64,000 nucleotides of DNA from Dyella sedimenti. Its GTDB lineage: Bacteria; Pseudomonadota; Gammaproteobacteria; Xanthomonadales; Rhodanobacteraceae. The translations under genes and the position numbers were made by a program. Below, one piece after another: positions 27,215-36,940 of the stretch (its first letter is position 1; each line of letters opens with the position of its first letter). The notes below the pieces were generated by a model. The model saw nothing but the letters and a program-made list of their open reading frames with translations. It was not told the origin of the DNA and did not search any database. The stretch lies in contig NZ_JAKWJO010000007.1 of NCBI RefSeq assembly GCF_022760995.1, forward strand, positions 124,001-188,000, read 5' to 3'.

Positions 27215-28642
27215 TCAGCGCTCCCGCATCGACTCCGACACGCCCCTGACCAAGGGATCGAGGACGAACTCGATTACCCGTCGCTTGCCCGTGTTGATCT
27301 CCGCGCTCAGCGCCATGCCGGGAGTGAGATTCACGGTGACGCCATCCACCACGAGCGTGGAGCGCTTCAGGCGAATGTTGGCCTGGTAGATCAGGCCCAG
27401 TTTTTCGTCCTTGATAGCATCATGCGAAATACTCTCCACTTCACCTTCCAGATAGCCATAACGGGTGTAGGGGAAGCTCTCGATCTTTACGGTGACGCGC
27501 TGACCGGGACGGACAAAGCCGATGTCCTTGTTGAGCACGGTGGCTTCGACTTGCAGTGGCTCGTTTTCCGGCACGATGGAAAGCAAGGGCTGGGCGGGCG
27601 TCACGACGCCGCCTACCGTGTGCATGGCGAGCTGTTGCACCGTGCCGTCGACCGGAGCCCGCAGGTGCATCCAGGCGTCGCGTTGCATCGCCTTGGCCAG
27701 CTCGGGTTCCATCTGCCGAATCTGTTCCTGAGCCTGGCGAAGCTCGTCTTGCCACTGCCTGCGCGTGTCGGTGGTGGTGACCACCCGTTCCCTTTGTGCC
27801 CCGACGATGGCCGAGCGCAGTTCTTCCCGGCGGCTGAGCTGCCCGGCCAGGTCCCGCTCGGCGTTGATGCGCTCCTGCTTGCGCAGCATGTATTCCTGCC
27901 TGGGAACGTAGTTGTTTTCCAGCAGGGCTTCGTAGTCCTTGACCCGCGCCCGGGATATCTCCAGGTACTGCTCCAATGGCACGATGGCCGATTCCACCGT
28001 ACGAAGCTCTGCCTGTTTCTGCGCCACCGTCGCTTCCAGGCTCTGCTTCTTGGCCTGGTAGGCGGCGTACTGGCTAGCCGCGAGCGTGCGTGCCGCCTCG
28101 AAGCGCTCCACCGGCAACCCTTCGCTGTTGGCCATGGCCGGTGGCTGGCCGGTGTCCATCGCTTCGATCAGGGCGCCAGACCGTGCCGCTGCCAGCCGTG
28201 CGCTGAGCAGTGCTTCCTCCGCTTTCCTGCTATCGGCGGCGGTGGCCGAGGTGTCCAGCTCGATCAGCAGGTCACCTTGCCGCACGACCTGGCCATCCTG
28301 CACGAGAATGCGCCGTACCACGGCGGTTTCCGCGGGCTGTACGGTTTTGGTCCGGCTGGTGGTGACCGTCTTGCCCGGTGCCACCGCGACCATGTCCAGC
28401 TGCCCCAGGCAAGCCCACAGCAAGGCCGTGGCGAACAACGCCATGATGATGCCCATGGTCCAATGCGGTGCCGGGGAAAGCGGCGTTTCCACCAGTTCAA
28501 GCTGGGCGGGAAGGAAGGCAAGCTCCTCGCGCGTGCGTTTTACTGGTTGCAGGCTATGGCGTTGGCGCCATGCGTCGCGGAACACTTGTCCATAGCGACG
28601 CAATATTTCGGACAGGGCATCGATGCGAAGGCCCATGGGCAT
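27215..28642 (-). CDS. Type I secretion membrane fusion protein, HlyD family
   Basis: Inner-membrane adaptor of 475 residues that links the ABC exporter to a TolC-type channel. It has a cytoplasmic N-terminus, one membrane segment (MGIIMALFATALLWACLGQL, about residues 65-85) and a lipoyl half (AVVRRILVQDGQVVRQGDLL). A long Glu/Gln/Arg-rich coiled coil follows (residues about 120-310), then the second lipoyl half (MHLRAPVDGTVQQLAMHTVG) and the HlyD C-terminal strand (GMALSAEINTGKRRVIEFVL). The ATG at 28642 shares its A with the stop of the upstream ABC gene (TGATG); a GTG at 28645 is an equal alternative. Confidence 0.92.
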   Translation of the reverse strand: MPMGLRIDALSEILRRYGQVFRDAWRQRHSLQPVKRTREELAFLPAQLELVETPLSPAPHWTMGIIMALFATALLWACLGQLDMVAVAPGKTVTTSRTKTVQPAETAVVRRILVQDGQVVRQGDLLIELDTSATAADSRKAEEALLSARLAAARSGALIEAMDTGQPPAMANSEGLPVERFEAARTLAASQYAAYQAKKQSLEATVAQKQAELRTVESAIVPLEQYLEISRARVKDYEALLENNYVPRQEYMLRKQERINAERDLAGQLSRREELRSAIVGAQRERVVTTTDTRRQWQDELRQAQEQIRQMEPELAKAMQRDAWMHLRAPVDGTVQQLAMHTVGGVVTPAQPLLSIVPENEPLQVEATVLNKDIGFVRPGQRVTVKIESFPYTRYGYLEGEVESISHDAIKDEKLGLIYQANIRLKRSTLVVDGVTVNLTPGMALSAEINTGKRRVIEFVLDPLVRGVSESMRER

Positions 28643-30819
28643 CACCCCTGTTGTAACCGATAGAGGCGTGCGAAGTGGCCATCGGCCCGCCGCAGCAGCT
28701 CGGCCGGCGGTCCCATTTCGACAATGCGCCCCTTGTCGATGACCACGATGCGATTGGCGTGACGAACGGTGGAGAGGCGGTGCGCGATGATCAGCACCGT
28801 TCGGCCCTTGCAGATGGCCTGCATGTTGGTCATAACGGCGCGCTCGGATTCATAGTCGAGCGCGCTGGTGGCTTCATCGAAGATGAGGATGCGCGGGTCG
28901 GACACCAGGGCCCGGGCGATCGCCACGCGCTGGCGCTGCCCGCCGGACAGGCTTGCACCATGCTCGCCGACGATGGTGTCGTAACCCTGGGGCAGGTCCA
29001 CGATGAAGTCGTGCGCGCCGGCCAACCGGGCGGCCTGCATGACGCGCTCCATCGGCATGCCTGGATCGGCCAGGGCGATGTTTTCCCGCACGCTGCGGTT
29101 GAAGAGGAAGTTTTCCTGCAGCACGACTCCGAGCTGGCGCCGCAACCAGGCGGGATCGGCCAGTGCCAGGTCCGTGCCATCCACCAGCACGCGGCCGCGT
29201 TCGGGTACGTAGAGGCGCTGGATCAGCTTGGTAAGCGTGCTTTTGCCGGAACCGGACCGCCCCACGATGCCGACGACCTCGCCGGGCCGTATGTCGAGCT
29301 GGATGCCCGACAGCACTTCCGCCGTATCGGGGCGATAGCGAAAACCCACGTTGTCGAACGTTATCCGGCCCTGGATGCGCGGCATGGCCAGACGACTGCC
29401 GCCCGGCTCTGTCCGCGTGTTGAGGATGTCGCCCAGGCGATCGACCGAAATGCCGACCTGCTGGAAATCCTGCCAAAGCTGCGCCAGGCGCACGATGGGC
29501 GCGGCCACCTGCCCGGACAGCATGTTGAAGGCAATGAGCTGGCCGACCGAGAGCGAACCATCGATCACCAGCCGGGCGCCGCCATAGAGAATGGCGACGG
29601 TGACCAGCTTCTGCAGCAGTTGAACGCCCTGCTGCCCGATGTTGGCCAGGCGTGTCACCCGGAATCCCGCGCTGACATAACCGGCCAACTGGTTGTCCCA
29701 GGCCCGCGTCATGCGTGGATCGATGGCCATGGCCTTGACGGTGGCCATGCCCGACACGGTCTCCACCAGGAAGGACTGGTTATCGGCGCCCCTGGCGAAC
29801 TTTTCATCGAGGCGGGCGCGCAAGGCGGGCGTGATGGCTGCGGACCACAGGGCGTAGAGCGGCAGCGAGACGACGACGACCAGGGTCAGCCAGCCGCTGT
29901 AGAAAAGCATGACCGCGATAAAGACGAAGGTGAACAACAGATCCAGCAGCGAGGTCAGCGCCTGGCCGGTCAGGAAGTTGCGGATGTTCTCCAGCTCCCT
30001 GACGCGCGCGATGGTGTCGCCGACGCGCCGGGATTCGAAGTAGGCCAGCGGCAAGGCAAGTACATGCCGAAACAGCCTGGCGCCCAGCTCGACGTCGATG
30101 CGGCTGGTGGTATGCGCGAACACGTGGGTGCGCAACGCGGACAAGGCCACGTTGAACAGGTTGATGGCGACCAGCCCAATGGTGATGACGGTCAACGTGG
30201 TCAGGGCGTGGTGTACCAGCACCTTGTCCATCACGACCTGGAAAAACAATGGCGTGACCAAGGCAAAGAGTTGCAGGCATAGCGAGCAGACCAGTGCCTC
30301 GATCAACAACTTGCGGTACTTCACCACGGCCGGAATAAACCAGCTGAAGTCGAACTTGGCCATATCCGCCTGCACGGATGCGCGCGAGGCCACCACCAGC
30401 AGCCGTCCACCGTAATGCGCGGTGAAGTCCTCTCGCGTCCAGACGACGGGGCGGCCAAGGCCGAGATCGTGAACCAGCACCTTGTCGGCATCGACCCTGG
30501 CCACCACGAAGGCACGCGCCCCTTCCAGCAAGGCAAGCGCTGGCAGGGCCGTACGCGCTACGCGCTCGGCGGGCTGCTTGATTACCTTTGCCTTGAGGCC
30601 AAGCTTTTTCGCGGCAAGGAGCAGGGCGGCATCGTCGAAAGGCCGGGTTCCCAGGCCCGACTCATGGCGCAGTTGCTCGGCGCTGGCGGCGATGCCGTGG
30701 AATTGGGCGAGCAGTACCAGGCCCTGCAGGGCCTGGTCCTCGGTGGCGGAGAAGGCGGGCTGGCCGTTTTCCGGTGGCGCCTCCCTGCCCCGGTCTCGGG
30801 TGCCTGACAGAGCCTCCAT
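28642..30819 (-). CDS. Type I secretion ABC transporter/ATPase, HlyB-like
   Basis: Exporter of 725 residues. The N-terminal 145 residues form a C39-peptidase-like domain, but the expected catalytic Cys near residue 30 is missing ([15 protein letters not shown]). It should therefore be a non-cleaving docking domain of the HlyB kind. Six membrane helices occupy about residues 165-440. The ATPase has Walker [10 protein letters not shown] (near residue 521), the signature [15 protein letters not shown] (near 623), Walker [13 protein letters not shown] and the switch IIAHRLST. This is the first gene of the leftward operon ABC-HlyD-lipoprotein-RTX. No TolC-like gene is in the cluster. Confidence 0.93.
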   Translation of the reverse strand: MEALSGTRDRGREAPPENGQPAFSATEDQALQGLVLLAQFHGIAASAEQLRHESGLGTRPFDDAALLLAAKKLGLKAKVIKQPAERVARTALPALALLEGARAFVVARVDADKVLVHDLGLGRPVVWTREDFTAHYGGRLLVVASRASVQADMAKFDFSWFIPAVVKYRKLLIEALVCSLCLQLFALVTPLFFQVVMDKVLVHHALTTLTVITIGLVAINLFNVALSALRTHVFAHTTSRIDVELGARLFRHVLALPLAYFESRRVGDTIARVRELENIRNFLTGQALTSLLDLLFTFVFIAVMLFYSGWLTLVVVVSLPLYALWSAAITPALRARLDEKFARGADNQSFLVETVSGMATVKAMAIDPRMTRAWDNQLAGYVSAGFRVTRLANIGQQGVQLLQKLVTVAILYGGARLVIDGSLSVGQLIAFNMLSGQVAAPIVRLAQLWQDFQQVGISVDRLGDILNTRTEPGGSRLAMPRIQGRITFDNVGFRYRPDTAEVLSGIQLDIRPGEVVGIVGRSGSGKSTLTKLIQRLYVPERGRVLVDGTDLALADPAWLRRQLGVVLQENFLFNRSVRENIALADPGMPMERVMQAARLAGAHDFIVDLPQGYDTIVGEHGASLSGGQRQRVAIARALVSDPRILIFDEATSALDYESERAVMTNMQAICKGRTVLIIAHRLSTVRHANRIVVIDKGRIVEMGPPAELLRRADGHFARLYRLQQG

Positions 30820-31179
30820 GCTTTCTGCCCCTCTTTGTCCATGGAACGGTCCCGGCAGGTAGGCGTGTCGCCAATGGAACGATTCGCCGATGCGCGTCGT
30901 GTCCTGGCAAGTCCGGGTGGCTTGCGAGGCTATCTTGTTCCCTGGCCGCGACCAGTCGATCTTTGCCTGACATGGAGAAGGCGTATCGGGGGCCGGGTTG
31001 TAGGGTTAGTCTTGATAGTCTGTTCAAAGGCTCCGCGAGGGTGGCTACCCTCTCAAATTTCCAAGAGATAAGGGGGGCAGGGAGAGAGCTTGTGGTCACA
31101 CGGCGACTTCGGGCAGGCCCAGAAGCACCCGGGTCACCGATGCGCCCATAATGGCCCCCTTTCCCGGCTTGAGCCTTCC
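30820..31179. other. 360-bp divergent gap between T1SS and FUSC genes
   Basis: No gene is supported. The region 31000-31080 is locally less GC-rich and contains TTGAAC read leftward (near 31027) that might be a -35 box. I could not find a matching -10 at good spacing, so no promoter is called. Confidence 0.4.
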
Positions 31180-32238
31180 ATGCGCCCATTCGTCGACTGG
31201 CTGGCACGGATCGATCCCGGCACGCATCGCCGGATCAAGGGGCTGCGGCTGGTCACTGCCTATGGCATCGCGGCGGCGCTTGGTTCGCTGCACGACGTGG
31301 CGCACACCTTCGACACCACGCTTTCCGTGGGCTCGCTGGCGGCGGGCTTCGCCTTGTGGGCCAGCGTGTCGGAGGCGGGCCACTCGCGGCCCCAATCCAG
31401 CCGTGATCTTGCCCTGCTCTGCCTGGCCGCGACGCTGGGTTCGCTGGCGCAGGCCCTGCTATCGCCCGTGCTGGCCCCGCTGGGCAGGGGCGTTCCTGAG
31501 CTGGTGCTGGTGAGCGGCGCCTTCCTGGCCAGCTATCTCAAGCGCTACGGCATGCTGGGCGCGGGCCTGGGCTCGCAGGTCTACATCGGCCAGTTGCTGG
31601 CCTACGGCATGCAGCCCGAGGCGACGGACTGGCCGGCCATCCTGGCGGCGGGCGGCATCGCCGCCGTGGCGTCCATCGTGCCGCGCCTGCTGTCCGGGCC
31701 CGCCGAGCGTCCGGCCGAGGTCGCCGCGCTGTCGCCGGTGGGCATGGGCCGCCGGCATCTTTCAGCGCCGCTCGTCATGGGCATACAGGCCGCCTTCGCC
31801 TCGCTGGTCGTGGTGGCGCTCAATGCGCGATTCGAGCTGCGCGAATCGGCCTGGGCCATCACCGCATGCACTTACGTCGTGGCCGGCAGCGCCACCGGCA
31901 CCGCGCAGCGCGTGCGCCGCCGCATCGTCGGCACCCTGGTCGGCGTGCCGCTCGGACTGGCCTGCCTGCCGCTGGCCGAACATGCGCCGCTGGTGATCTG
32001 GACGCTGGCCGCACTGGCCATGGTGATCTACGCCATGGCCTTGCCCGAGCGCTACGACGTCGCCTGCGCGGCGTTCGCCTTCACCCTGATCGTGACGCTC
32101 GCCGCCTCGGGCGAGCATTCCGTGGCGCTGCTCAGCGCGCGCATCTGGCAGACGCTGCTCGGCGGCGCGCTGGGGCTGTTGGCGGCACGCCTGATCCTGC
32201 CGCTGCGCGACACAGACGCGCCGCCAGCGCGCGCCTGA
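31180..32238 (+). CDS. FUSC/aromatic-acid-exporter-like membrane protein
   Basis: Protein of 352 residues, almost wholly hydrophobic, with about ten membrane segments in two similar halves. The second half contains ITACTYVVAGSATGTAQRVR followed by RIVGTLVGVPLGLACLPLA. This matches the FUSC/YccS-type pattern of a Thr/Gly-rich helix and a conserved R-x2-G-T-hydrophobic motif. The ATG at 31180 fits the family better than the upstream in-frame ATG at 31090. The substrate is unknown; relatives export aromatic acids. It is convergent with the diguanylate cyclase, only 2 bp away. Confidence 0.75.
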   Translation: MRPFVDWLARIDPGTHRRIKGLRLVTAYGIAAALGSLHDVAHTFDTTLSVGSLAAGFALWASVSEAGHSRPQSSRDLALLCLAATLGSLAQALLSPVLAPLGRGVPELVLVSGAFLASYLKRYGMLGAGLGSQVYIGQLLAYGMQPEATDWPAILAAGGIAAVASIVPRLLSGPAERPAEVAALSPVGMGRRHLSAPLVMGIQAAFASLVVVALNARFELRESAWAITACTYVVAGSATGTAQRVRRRIVGTLVGVPLGLACLPLAEHAPLVIWTLAALAMVIYAMALPERYDVACAAFAFTLIVTLAASGEHSVALLSARIWQTLLGGALGLLAARLILPLRDTDAPPARA

Positions 32239-32240
32239 CG

Positions 32241-33185
32241 TCAGCCGTCGGCGCTGACCACGGTATTGCGGCCGCGCTGCTTGGCCTGGTAGAGGCGGCG
32301 ATCGACCAGTTCCAGGAAGGCCAGGCGGTCGTCGCTGGGCATCGGCACGACCGTGCCCACGCCGATACTGAGCGTGATCGCCTTGCCCGCCATCGAGCGC
32401 TCGTGCGGTATCCACTCCTGCGCCATCAGCTCCTGGCAGCGCACGGCGACCCGTCGCGCGGCGGCCGCGTCGGTCTCGGGCAGCACCAGCACGAATTCCT
32501 CGCCGCCGAAGCGCGCCAGGAAATCGTGCGTGCGGCGCACCGCCTTCTCCAGCGCCTTGGCCACCATCTTCAGGCAGTAGTCGCCCTGCACGTGGCCGTA
32601 GTGGTCGTTGTACTGCTTGAAGTAGTCGATATCGAGCATGAGCAGCGACAGCGGCTGGCCGCTGCGCCGGGCGGCGTCCCAGTCCTCATCGAACACCGCG
32701 TCGAAGCGCCGGCGGTTGGCGATGTCGGTGAGGCCGTCCTTGAACGACAGCGCCTCCAGCTCGCGCTGCAGCTCGATCAGGCGCTGCTCGGTGCGCTTGC
32801 GTTCGCTGATGTCGAACATGAAGCCGACCAGCGCCTCCACGCTGCCATCCTCACGACGCACCACGTGCACCACGTCGCGGATCCACACGTAGCTGCCGTC
32901 CTTGCACAGGGCCCGGTAGTCCGCCTCGTGGTCGACGCCGGCCTGGGATTGGGCCACGCAGAAGTTCACCGCCCACTCGCGGTCCTCGGGATGGATGCGG
33001 TCGGCCCAGTCCTGCACGCTGGCCCAGCTGGCCGGTTCCCAGCCGAGCAGGGCCTCGATCTGGGGACCGATATAGGAGAAGGTCGCGCTGTCCCAGTGGA
33101 TACGCCAGGGAATGGCCTTGGTGGATTCCAGCAGGGTCTTGTAGACCATGCTTTCGTCTTCCAGCTTTGCTTCGGTATCGGACAT
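32241..33185 (-). CDS. Diguanylate cyclase with PAS sensor domain
   Basis: Makes cyclic di-GMP from two GTP. The 314-residue protein has a PAS/PAC domain at about residues 15-130 (FSYIGPQIEALLGWEP, VRREDGSVEALVGFMFDISE), then the GGDEF domain. The active motif reads GGEEF at residues 227-231. An intact inhibitory I-site RTHD lies at 218-221, with the standard five-residue spacing, so product inhibition is likely. There is no membrane segment, so the signal is probably sensed in the cytoplasm. I chose the ATG at 33185; a TTG at 33227 would add 14 residues. Confidence 0.9.
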   Translation of the reverse strand: MSDTEAKLEDESMVYKTLLESTKAIPWRIHWDSATFSYIGPQIEALLGWEPASWASVQDWADRIHPEDREWAVNFCVAQSQAGVDHEADYRALCKDGSYVWIRDVVHVVRREDGSVEALVGFMFDISERKRTEQRLIELQRELEALSFKDGLTDIANRRRFDAVFDEDWDAARRSGQPLSLLMLDIDYFKQYNDHYGHVQGDYCLKMVAKALEKAVRRTHDFLARFGGEEFVLVLPETDAAAARRVAVRCQELMAQEWIPHERSMAGKAITLSIGVGTVVPMPSDDRLAFLELVDRRLYQAKQRGRNTVVSADG

Positions 33186-33210
33186 GAGGGCGTCGGCTCG
33201 GGATGAAGGG

Positions 33211-33366
33211 TTATCCCGCGATGCCAAGCAACCATCGTGCCCCGGGCGCCAAACGCCACGCCGGCGCGCCCTGCGCGGTGCGGAAGTGTGACCGCATGAA
33301 ATCGACGTAGCCCTCCTCGGTCAGTTCCCGACGCGCCTTGACGAAACCGCGCGCGTCGTCGCCCAC
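33211..33366 (-). CDS. Small ORF or 3' gene remnant upstream of the diguanylate cyclase
   Basis: From GTG 33366 (or TTG 33369) to TAA 33211-33213 this frame encodes about 51 residues, including ARRELTEEGYVDFMRSHFR. Codon third positions are strongly G/C, as in real genes here. No good ribosome-binding site precedes it, and the frame runs back into repeat copy 2. It may be a short gene ahead of the cyclase or the 3' end of a gene cut by the repeat. No family was recognised. Confidence 0.35.
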   Translation of the reverse strand: MGDDARGFVKARRELTEEGYVDFMRSHFRTAQGAPAWRLAPGARWLLGIAG

Positions 33367-33392
33367 CAAGTGCCGTCGGTGGTTGCCTCCGC

Positions 33393-33475
33393 TGTGGGAG
33401 CGCACCCTGTGCGCGACTGCGGCGCTACGGCGTTGCCGCTCCGTAGGTTTGTCGCGCACAGGGTGCGCTCCCACA
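33393..33475. repeat. Long inverted-repeat element, copy 2
   Basis: Perfect 25-bp arms (33393-33417 and 33451-33475) around a 33-bp interior. The core GCGCACCCTGTGCGCGAC is shared with copy 1. It lies 11 bp from the 3' end of the acyl-CoA dehydrogenase gene. Confidence 0.92.
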
Positions 33476-33486
33476 TTAAGTAGAGT

Positions 33487-34647
33487 TCAGCGCAGGCCGG
33501 TTTCCGCGCGGGCGATCACGATGCGCTGGATCTCGCTGGTGCCTTCGTAGATCTCGGTGATCTTGGCATCGCGGAAATAACGCTCCAGCGGCAGTTCCTT
33601 GGAATAACCCATGCCGCCGTGGATCTGCACGGCCTGGTGGGCGATCCACATCGCCGCCTCGGACGCGGTGAGCTTGGCCACCGAGGCCTCGGTGCCGAAG
33701 CGGCCGCCGTTCCTTTCCGCCTCGCCCTTGGTCCAGGCCGCGCGCAGGGTCAGCAGCGTGGCCGCGTCCAGCCGGCACTTCATGTCGGCGATCTTGGCCT
33801 GAGTCATCTGGAAGCTGCCGATCGGATGGCCAAACGCCTTGCGGTCGCGCACCCATTGCAGCGTCGCCTCGTAGGCGGCGCGGCCGATACCCACCGCCTG
33901 CGAGGCGATGCCGATACGGCCGGCGTCCAACACGCCCATGGCGATGGCGAAGCCCTTGCCCTCCTCGCCCAGCAGGTTTTCCTTCGGCAGCACGTAGTCG
34001 GAGAACTCGATCTCGCAGGTGGCCGAGGCGCGGATGCCCAGCTTGGGCTCGCTCTTGCCGGCATGGAAGCCGGGCAGCTGGGTGTCGACGATGAAGGCCG
34101 ACACGCCCTTGGCGCCGATGCCCGGCGTGGTGATGGCGAACAGGATGATGTAGCGCGCCACCGGGCCGGAGGTGATCCAGCTCTTCTTGCCGTTGATGAC
34201 CCAGTCGCCATCCGCGTTCCGGGTGGCGCGGGTATGCATGGCCGAGGCGTCGGAGCCGGACTGCGGCTCGGTCAGCGCGTAAGCGCCGATCGCCTCGCCC
34301 TGCGCGATGGCACGCACGTACTTCTGCTTCTGCTCTTCCGTGCCGTGCTTGAGGATGCCGTTGCAGAACAGTGAGTTGTTGACCGACATGACGGTGGCGG
34401 TGGCGGCGTCGGCCGCGGCGATCTCGATCATCGCCAGCACGTAGGCGATCGGGTCCATGCCGGCGCCGCCATACTCGACCGGCACCTCGATGCCCATCAG
34501 GCCGAGCTGGCCCATCTCGCGGATGTTGTCCAGCGGGAACTCGCCCTTGGCGTCCAGTTCCGCCGCCACCGGCACGATGCGCTTCTGCGCGAAGTCACGG
34601 GCGATCGCCTGGATGGACAGCTGGTCTTCGGTAAAGCGGAAATCCAT
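33487..34647 (-). CDS. Acyl-CoA dehydrogenase (short/branched-chain type)
   Basis: FAD enzyme that oxidises acyl-CoA to enoyl-CoA, passing electrons to ETF. The 386-residue protein has the signature YALTEPQSGSDASAMHT and the second motif QIHGGMGYSKELPLERYFRD. The catalytic base is Glu368 in IYEGTSEIQRIVIAR, the position used by short-chain acyl-CoA dehydrogenases. I chose the ATG at 34647 (MDFRFTEDQL); an in-frame ATG lies four codons upstream. The chain-length preference is not certain. It is a single-gene unit flanked by repeat copies 2 and 3. Confidence 0.93.
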   Translation of the reverse strand: MDFRFTEDQLSIQAIARDFAQKRIVPVAAELDAKGEFPLDNIREMGQLGLMGIEVPVEYGGAGMDPIAYVLAMIEIAAADAATATVMSVNNSLFCNGILKHGTEEQKQKYVRAIAQGEAIGAYALTEPQSGSDASAMHTRATRNADGDWVINGKKSWITSGPVARYIILFAITTPGIGAKGVSAFIVDTQLPGFHAGKSEPKLGIRASATCEIEFSDYVLPKENLLGEEGKGFAIAMGVLDAGRIGIASQAVGIGRAAYEATLQWVRDRKAFGHPIGSFQMTQAKIADMKCRLDAATLLTLRAAWTKGEAERNGGRFGTEASVAKLTASEAAMWIAHQAVQIHGGMGYSKELPLERYFRDAKITEIYEGTSEIQRIVIARAETGLR

Positions 34648-34749
34648 GAACGGCTCCAAGGGGAAAGGAGGAAGCCGGACATTTTAGCCCGCCCCGCCCA
34701 AAGCCTCTGTGCGGGTGCAGCACGGCGCTGCCGTGCTTTGCCCGCTTTT

Positions 34750-34822
34750 TGTAGGAGCGCACCCAGTGCGCGACCGCTGCCACGCTTCAACGCCGCGGTC
34801 GCGCACTGGGTGCGCTCCTACA
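34750..34822. repeat. Long inverted-repeat element, copy 3 (variant core)
   Basis: Perfect 28-bp arms (34750-34777 and 34795-34822) around a 17-bp loop. The core reads GCGCACCCAGTGCGCGAC, differing from copies 1 and 2 by T to A. Both arms carry the change, so pairing is kept. It sits between divergent genes, 90 bp ahead of the metH regulator. Confidence 0.92.
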
Positions 34823-34889
34823 GGGAGACCATAGGGAAACCCTGGAACTTGACGCGCCGTGCGGCCAGGCCTAGCCTATTGCATCTCTG

Positions 34890-34899
34890 TATCGCGATA
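34890..34899. promoter_or_regulatory. Candidate operator upstream of the ArsR-methyltransferase gene
   Basis: TATCGCGATA is a perfect 10-bp palindrome ending 12 bp before the ATG at 34912. AAGGA at 34901-34905 is the ribosome-binding site. An ArsR-family protein bound here would block transcription or translation of its own gene and the linked metH genes. Function is inferred from position only. Confidence 0.4.
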
Positions 34900-34911
34900 T
34901 AAGGATGCCTG

Positions 34912-35838
34912 ATGGATCTGGCCACCGCTTCCAGCGTGCTGCGCCTGCTCGCGGATCCCACCCGCGTGCGCCTGCTCGCCCTGCTGGAGCGCGAGGAGCT
35001 GACCGTGGCCGAGCTGGCCGCCGTGCTCCACCTGGCCCAGCCACGCGTGTCCACCCACCTGGCCAAGCTCAAGGAAGCCGACCTGGTGCGCGACCGCCGC
35101 GCGGGCGTTTCAGCCTACTACCGCGCCAACGGCGAGACCGACGAGCACCTGCGCTCGCTGCTCGGCTCGCTGCGCGAGGGCATCGACGACGCCCTGTTGC
35201 GCGAGGATGCCGACCGCCTGCCCGGCGTGCTGTCCCAGCGCGCACGGGAAGCTGGCTGGGCCGACACGGTAGCAGGCGACATGGAACGCCACTACTCGCC
35301 CGGCCGCACCTGGGAGACCCTGGCGCGCTCCCTGCTGCAGTTGCTGGAAACCGGCGACGTACTGGACATCGCCTCCGGCGACGGCATCACCGCCGAGTTG
35401 CTGGCGCCGCACGCGCATTCCATCGTCTGCGTGGACAGCAGCGAGCGCGTGGTGGAAGCGGCCACCCAGCGCCTCAAGTCCTTCTCCAACGTGGAAGTGC
35501 GCCGTGGCGACATGCATGCGCTGGAGCTGGGCGATCGCCGCTTCGACCTTGTACTGATGCAGCACGCCCTCACTTACGCCGAACACCCCGCCAAGGCGGT
35601 GGCCGAGGCCGCCAGCCGCCTGCGCAGCGGCGGCCGCCTGCTGGCGGTGACGCTGGGCAAGCACGACCACCGCGCGGTGGTGGAGCCGTTCGACCATCGC
35701 AACCTGGGCTTCGCCGCCAACGAACTGCGCGGCTTCGCCGAGGCCGCCGGACTGGATGTCCTCAGCTGCACGCGCCTGAGCCGCGAGCGCAAGGCGCCGC
35801 ATTTCGAAGTGATCAGCCTGCTCGCACGCAAACCCTGA
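34912..35838 (+). CDS. ArsR-family regulator fused to a SAM-binding methyltransferase domain (SahR-like)
   Basis: Protein of 308 residues. Residues 1-90 form a winged helix of the ArsR type ([40 protein letters not shown]) without metal-binding cysteines. Residues about 125-300 form a class I methyltransferase fold, with the SAM motif [15 protein letters not shown] and [18 protein letters not shown]. This architecture matches the SahR regulators of methionine/SAH metabolism described in Proteobacteria. It sits 22 bp before metH1 in the same direction, so it probably senses SAH or SAM and controls methionine synthase. Whether it has methyltransferase activity is unknown. Confidence 0.85.
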   Translation: MDLATASSVLRLLADPTRVRLLALLEREELTVAELAAVLHLAQPRVSTHLAKLKEADLVRDRRAGVSAYYRANGETDEHLRSLLGSLREGIDDALLREDADRLPGVLSQRAREAGWADTVAGDMERHYSPGRTWETLARSLLQLLETGDVLDIASGDGITAELLAPHAHSIVCVDSSERVVEAATQRLKSFSNVEVRRGDMHALELGDRRFDLVLMQHALTYAEHPAKAVAEAASRLRSGGRLLAVTLGKHDHRAVVEPFDHRNLGFAANELRGFAEAAGLDVLSCTRLSRERKAPHFEVISLLARKP

Positions 35839-35860
35839 AGCATTCCAAGCGAGACATTCC

Positions 35861-36940
35861 ATGAGCACGCTTCCCTGGCTGCATCCCGAGCGCGTCGCCC
35901 TACTGGAAAGCGGGCTGCGCGAACGCATCCTGATCCTCGACGGCGGCATGGGCACCATGCTGCAGCGCCATGCGCTGGACGAGACCGCCTTCCGTGGCGA
36001 GCGCTTCGTGGATGGCCACGACAGCGCGCACGCGCACGACCATCCGGGCAGTTGCGACCTCAAGGGCAACAACGACCTGCTCACGCTGACCAACCCGGAC
36101 ATCATCCGTGGCGTGCACGAGGCCTATCTCGAAGCCGGCGCGGACCTGATCGAGACCAACACCTTCAATTCCACCCGTATCAGCCAGGCCGACTACCACC
36201 TGGAACACCTGGCCTATGAGCTGAACCTGGAAGGCGCCCGCCTGGCCCGCGCCGCCTGCGACGCATGGGAAGCCAGGACGCCCGGCAAGCCGCGCTTCGT
36301 GATCGGCGTGCTCGGCCCCACCAGCCGCACCGCCTCGCTGTCGCCGGACGTCAACGACCCGGGCTTCCGCAACGTCACCTTCGAGGAGCTGGTGGGCAAC
36401 TACACCGAATCGGCCGGCGGCCTGATGGACGGCGGCGCCGACCTCATCATGGTCGAGACCATCTTCGACACCTTGAACGCCAAGGCCGCGCTGTACGCGC
36501 TGAGCGAATTGTTCCGCCAGCGCGGCGCGCGCCTGCCGGTGATGATCTCCGGCACCATCACCGACCGTTCCGGCCGCACCCTCTCGGGCCAGACCGCCGA
36601 GGCGTTCTACTACTCCGTGCAGCACGCGCGGCCGCTCTCGGTGGGCCTCAACTGTGCGCTCGGCGCGGCCGACCTGCGCCCGCACGTGCAGACCCTGGCC
36701 AACGTGGCCACCTGCTTCGTCAGCACGCATCCCAACGCCGGCCTGCCCAATGCCTTCGGCGAGTACGACGAGACGCCGGAGCACATGGCCACCGTGATCG
36801 GCGGCTTCGCCCGCGATGGCCTGCTGAACCTGGTCGGCGGCTGCTGCGGCACCACGCCCGCGCATATCAAGGCCATCGCCGAGGCGGTGCACGACGTCGC
36901 GCCGCGCAGGCTGCCCGCCGAGCGGCAGGAGGCTGCATGA
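35861..36940 (+). CDS. metH: Methionine synthase, homocysteine-binding subunit (split MetH, N-terminal part)
   Basis: Protein of 359 residues that corresponds only to the homocysteine S-methyltransferase domain of cobalamin-dependent MetH. It opens [18 protein letters not shown]. The three zinc ligands that activate homocysteine are present: Cys265 in VGLNCALGA, and Cys328-Cys329 in [31 protein letters not shown] is the usual linker strand. The E. coli enzyme is one 1227-residue chain; here this domain ends with a proper stop, and the rest follows as a separate gene after 145 bp. The split is known in Xanthomonadales. Confidence 0.94.
   Translation: MSTLPWLHPERVALLESGLRERILILDGGMGTMLQRHALDETAFRGERFVDGHDSAHAHDHPGSCDLKGNNDLLTLTNPDIIRGVHEAYLEAGADLIETNTFNSTRISQADYHLEHLAYELNLEGARLARAACDAWEARTPGKPRFVIGVLGPTSRTASLSPDVNDPGFRNVTFEELVGNYTESAGGLMDGGADLIMVETIFDTLNAKAALYALSELFRQRGARLPVMISGTITDRSGRTLSGQTAEAFYYSVQHARPLSVGLNCALGAADLRPHVQTLANVATCFVSTHPNAGLPNAFGEYDETPEHMATVIGGFARDGLLNLVGGCCGTTPAHIKAIAEAVHDVAPRRLPAERQEAA

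Noticed and set aside
34648..34911. Riboswitch (SAM, SAH or cobalamin) upstream of the metH unit
   Set aside because: The space is filled by the inverted-repeat element and a short leader. No cobalamin-box or SAH-aptamer pattern was seen.
35900..36892. 330-codon antisense frame opposite metH1
   Set aside because: Shadow frame opposite a gene with all three zinc ligands and full family motifs.
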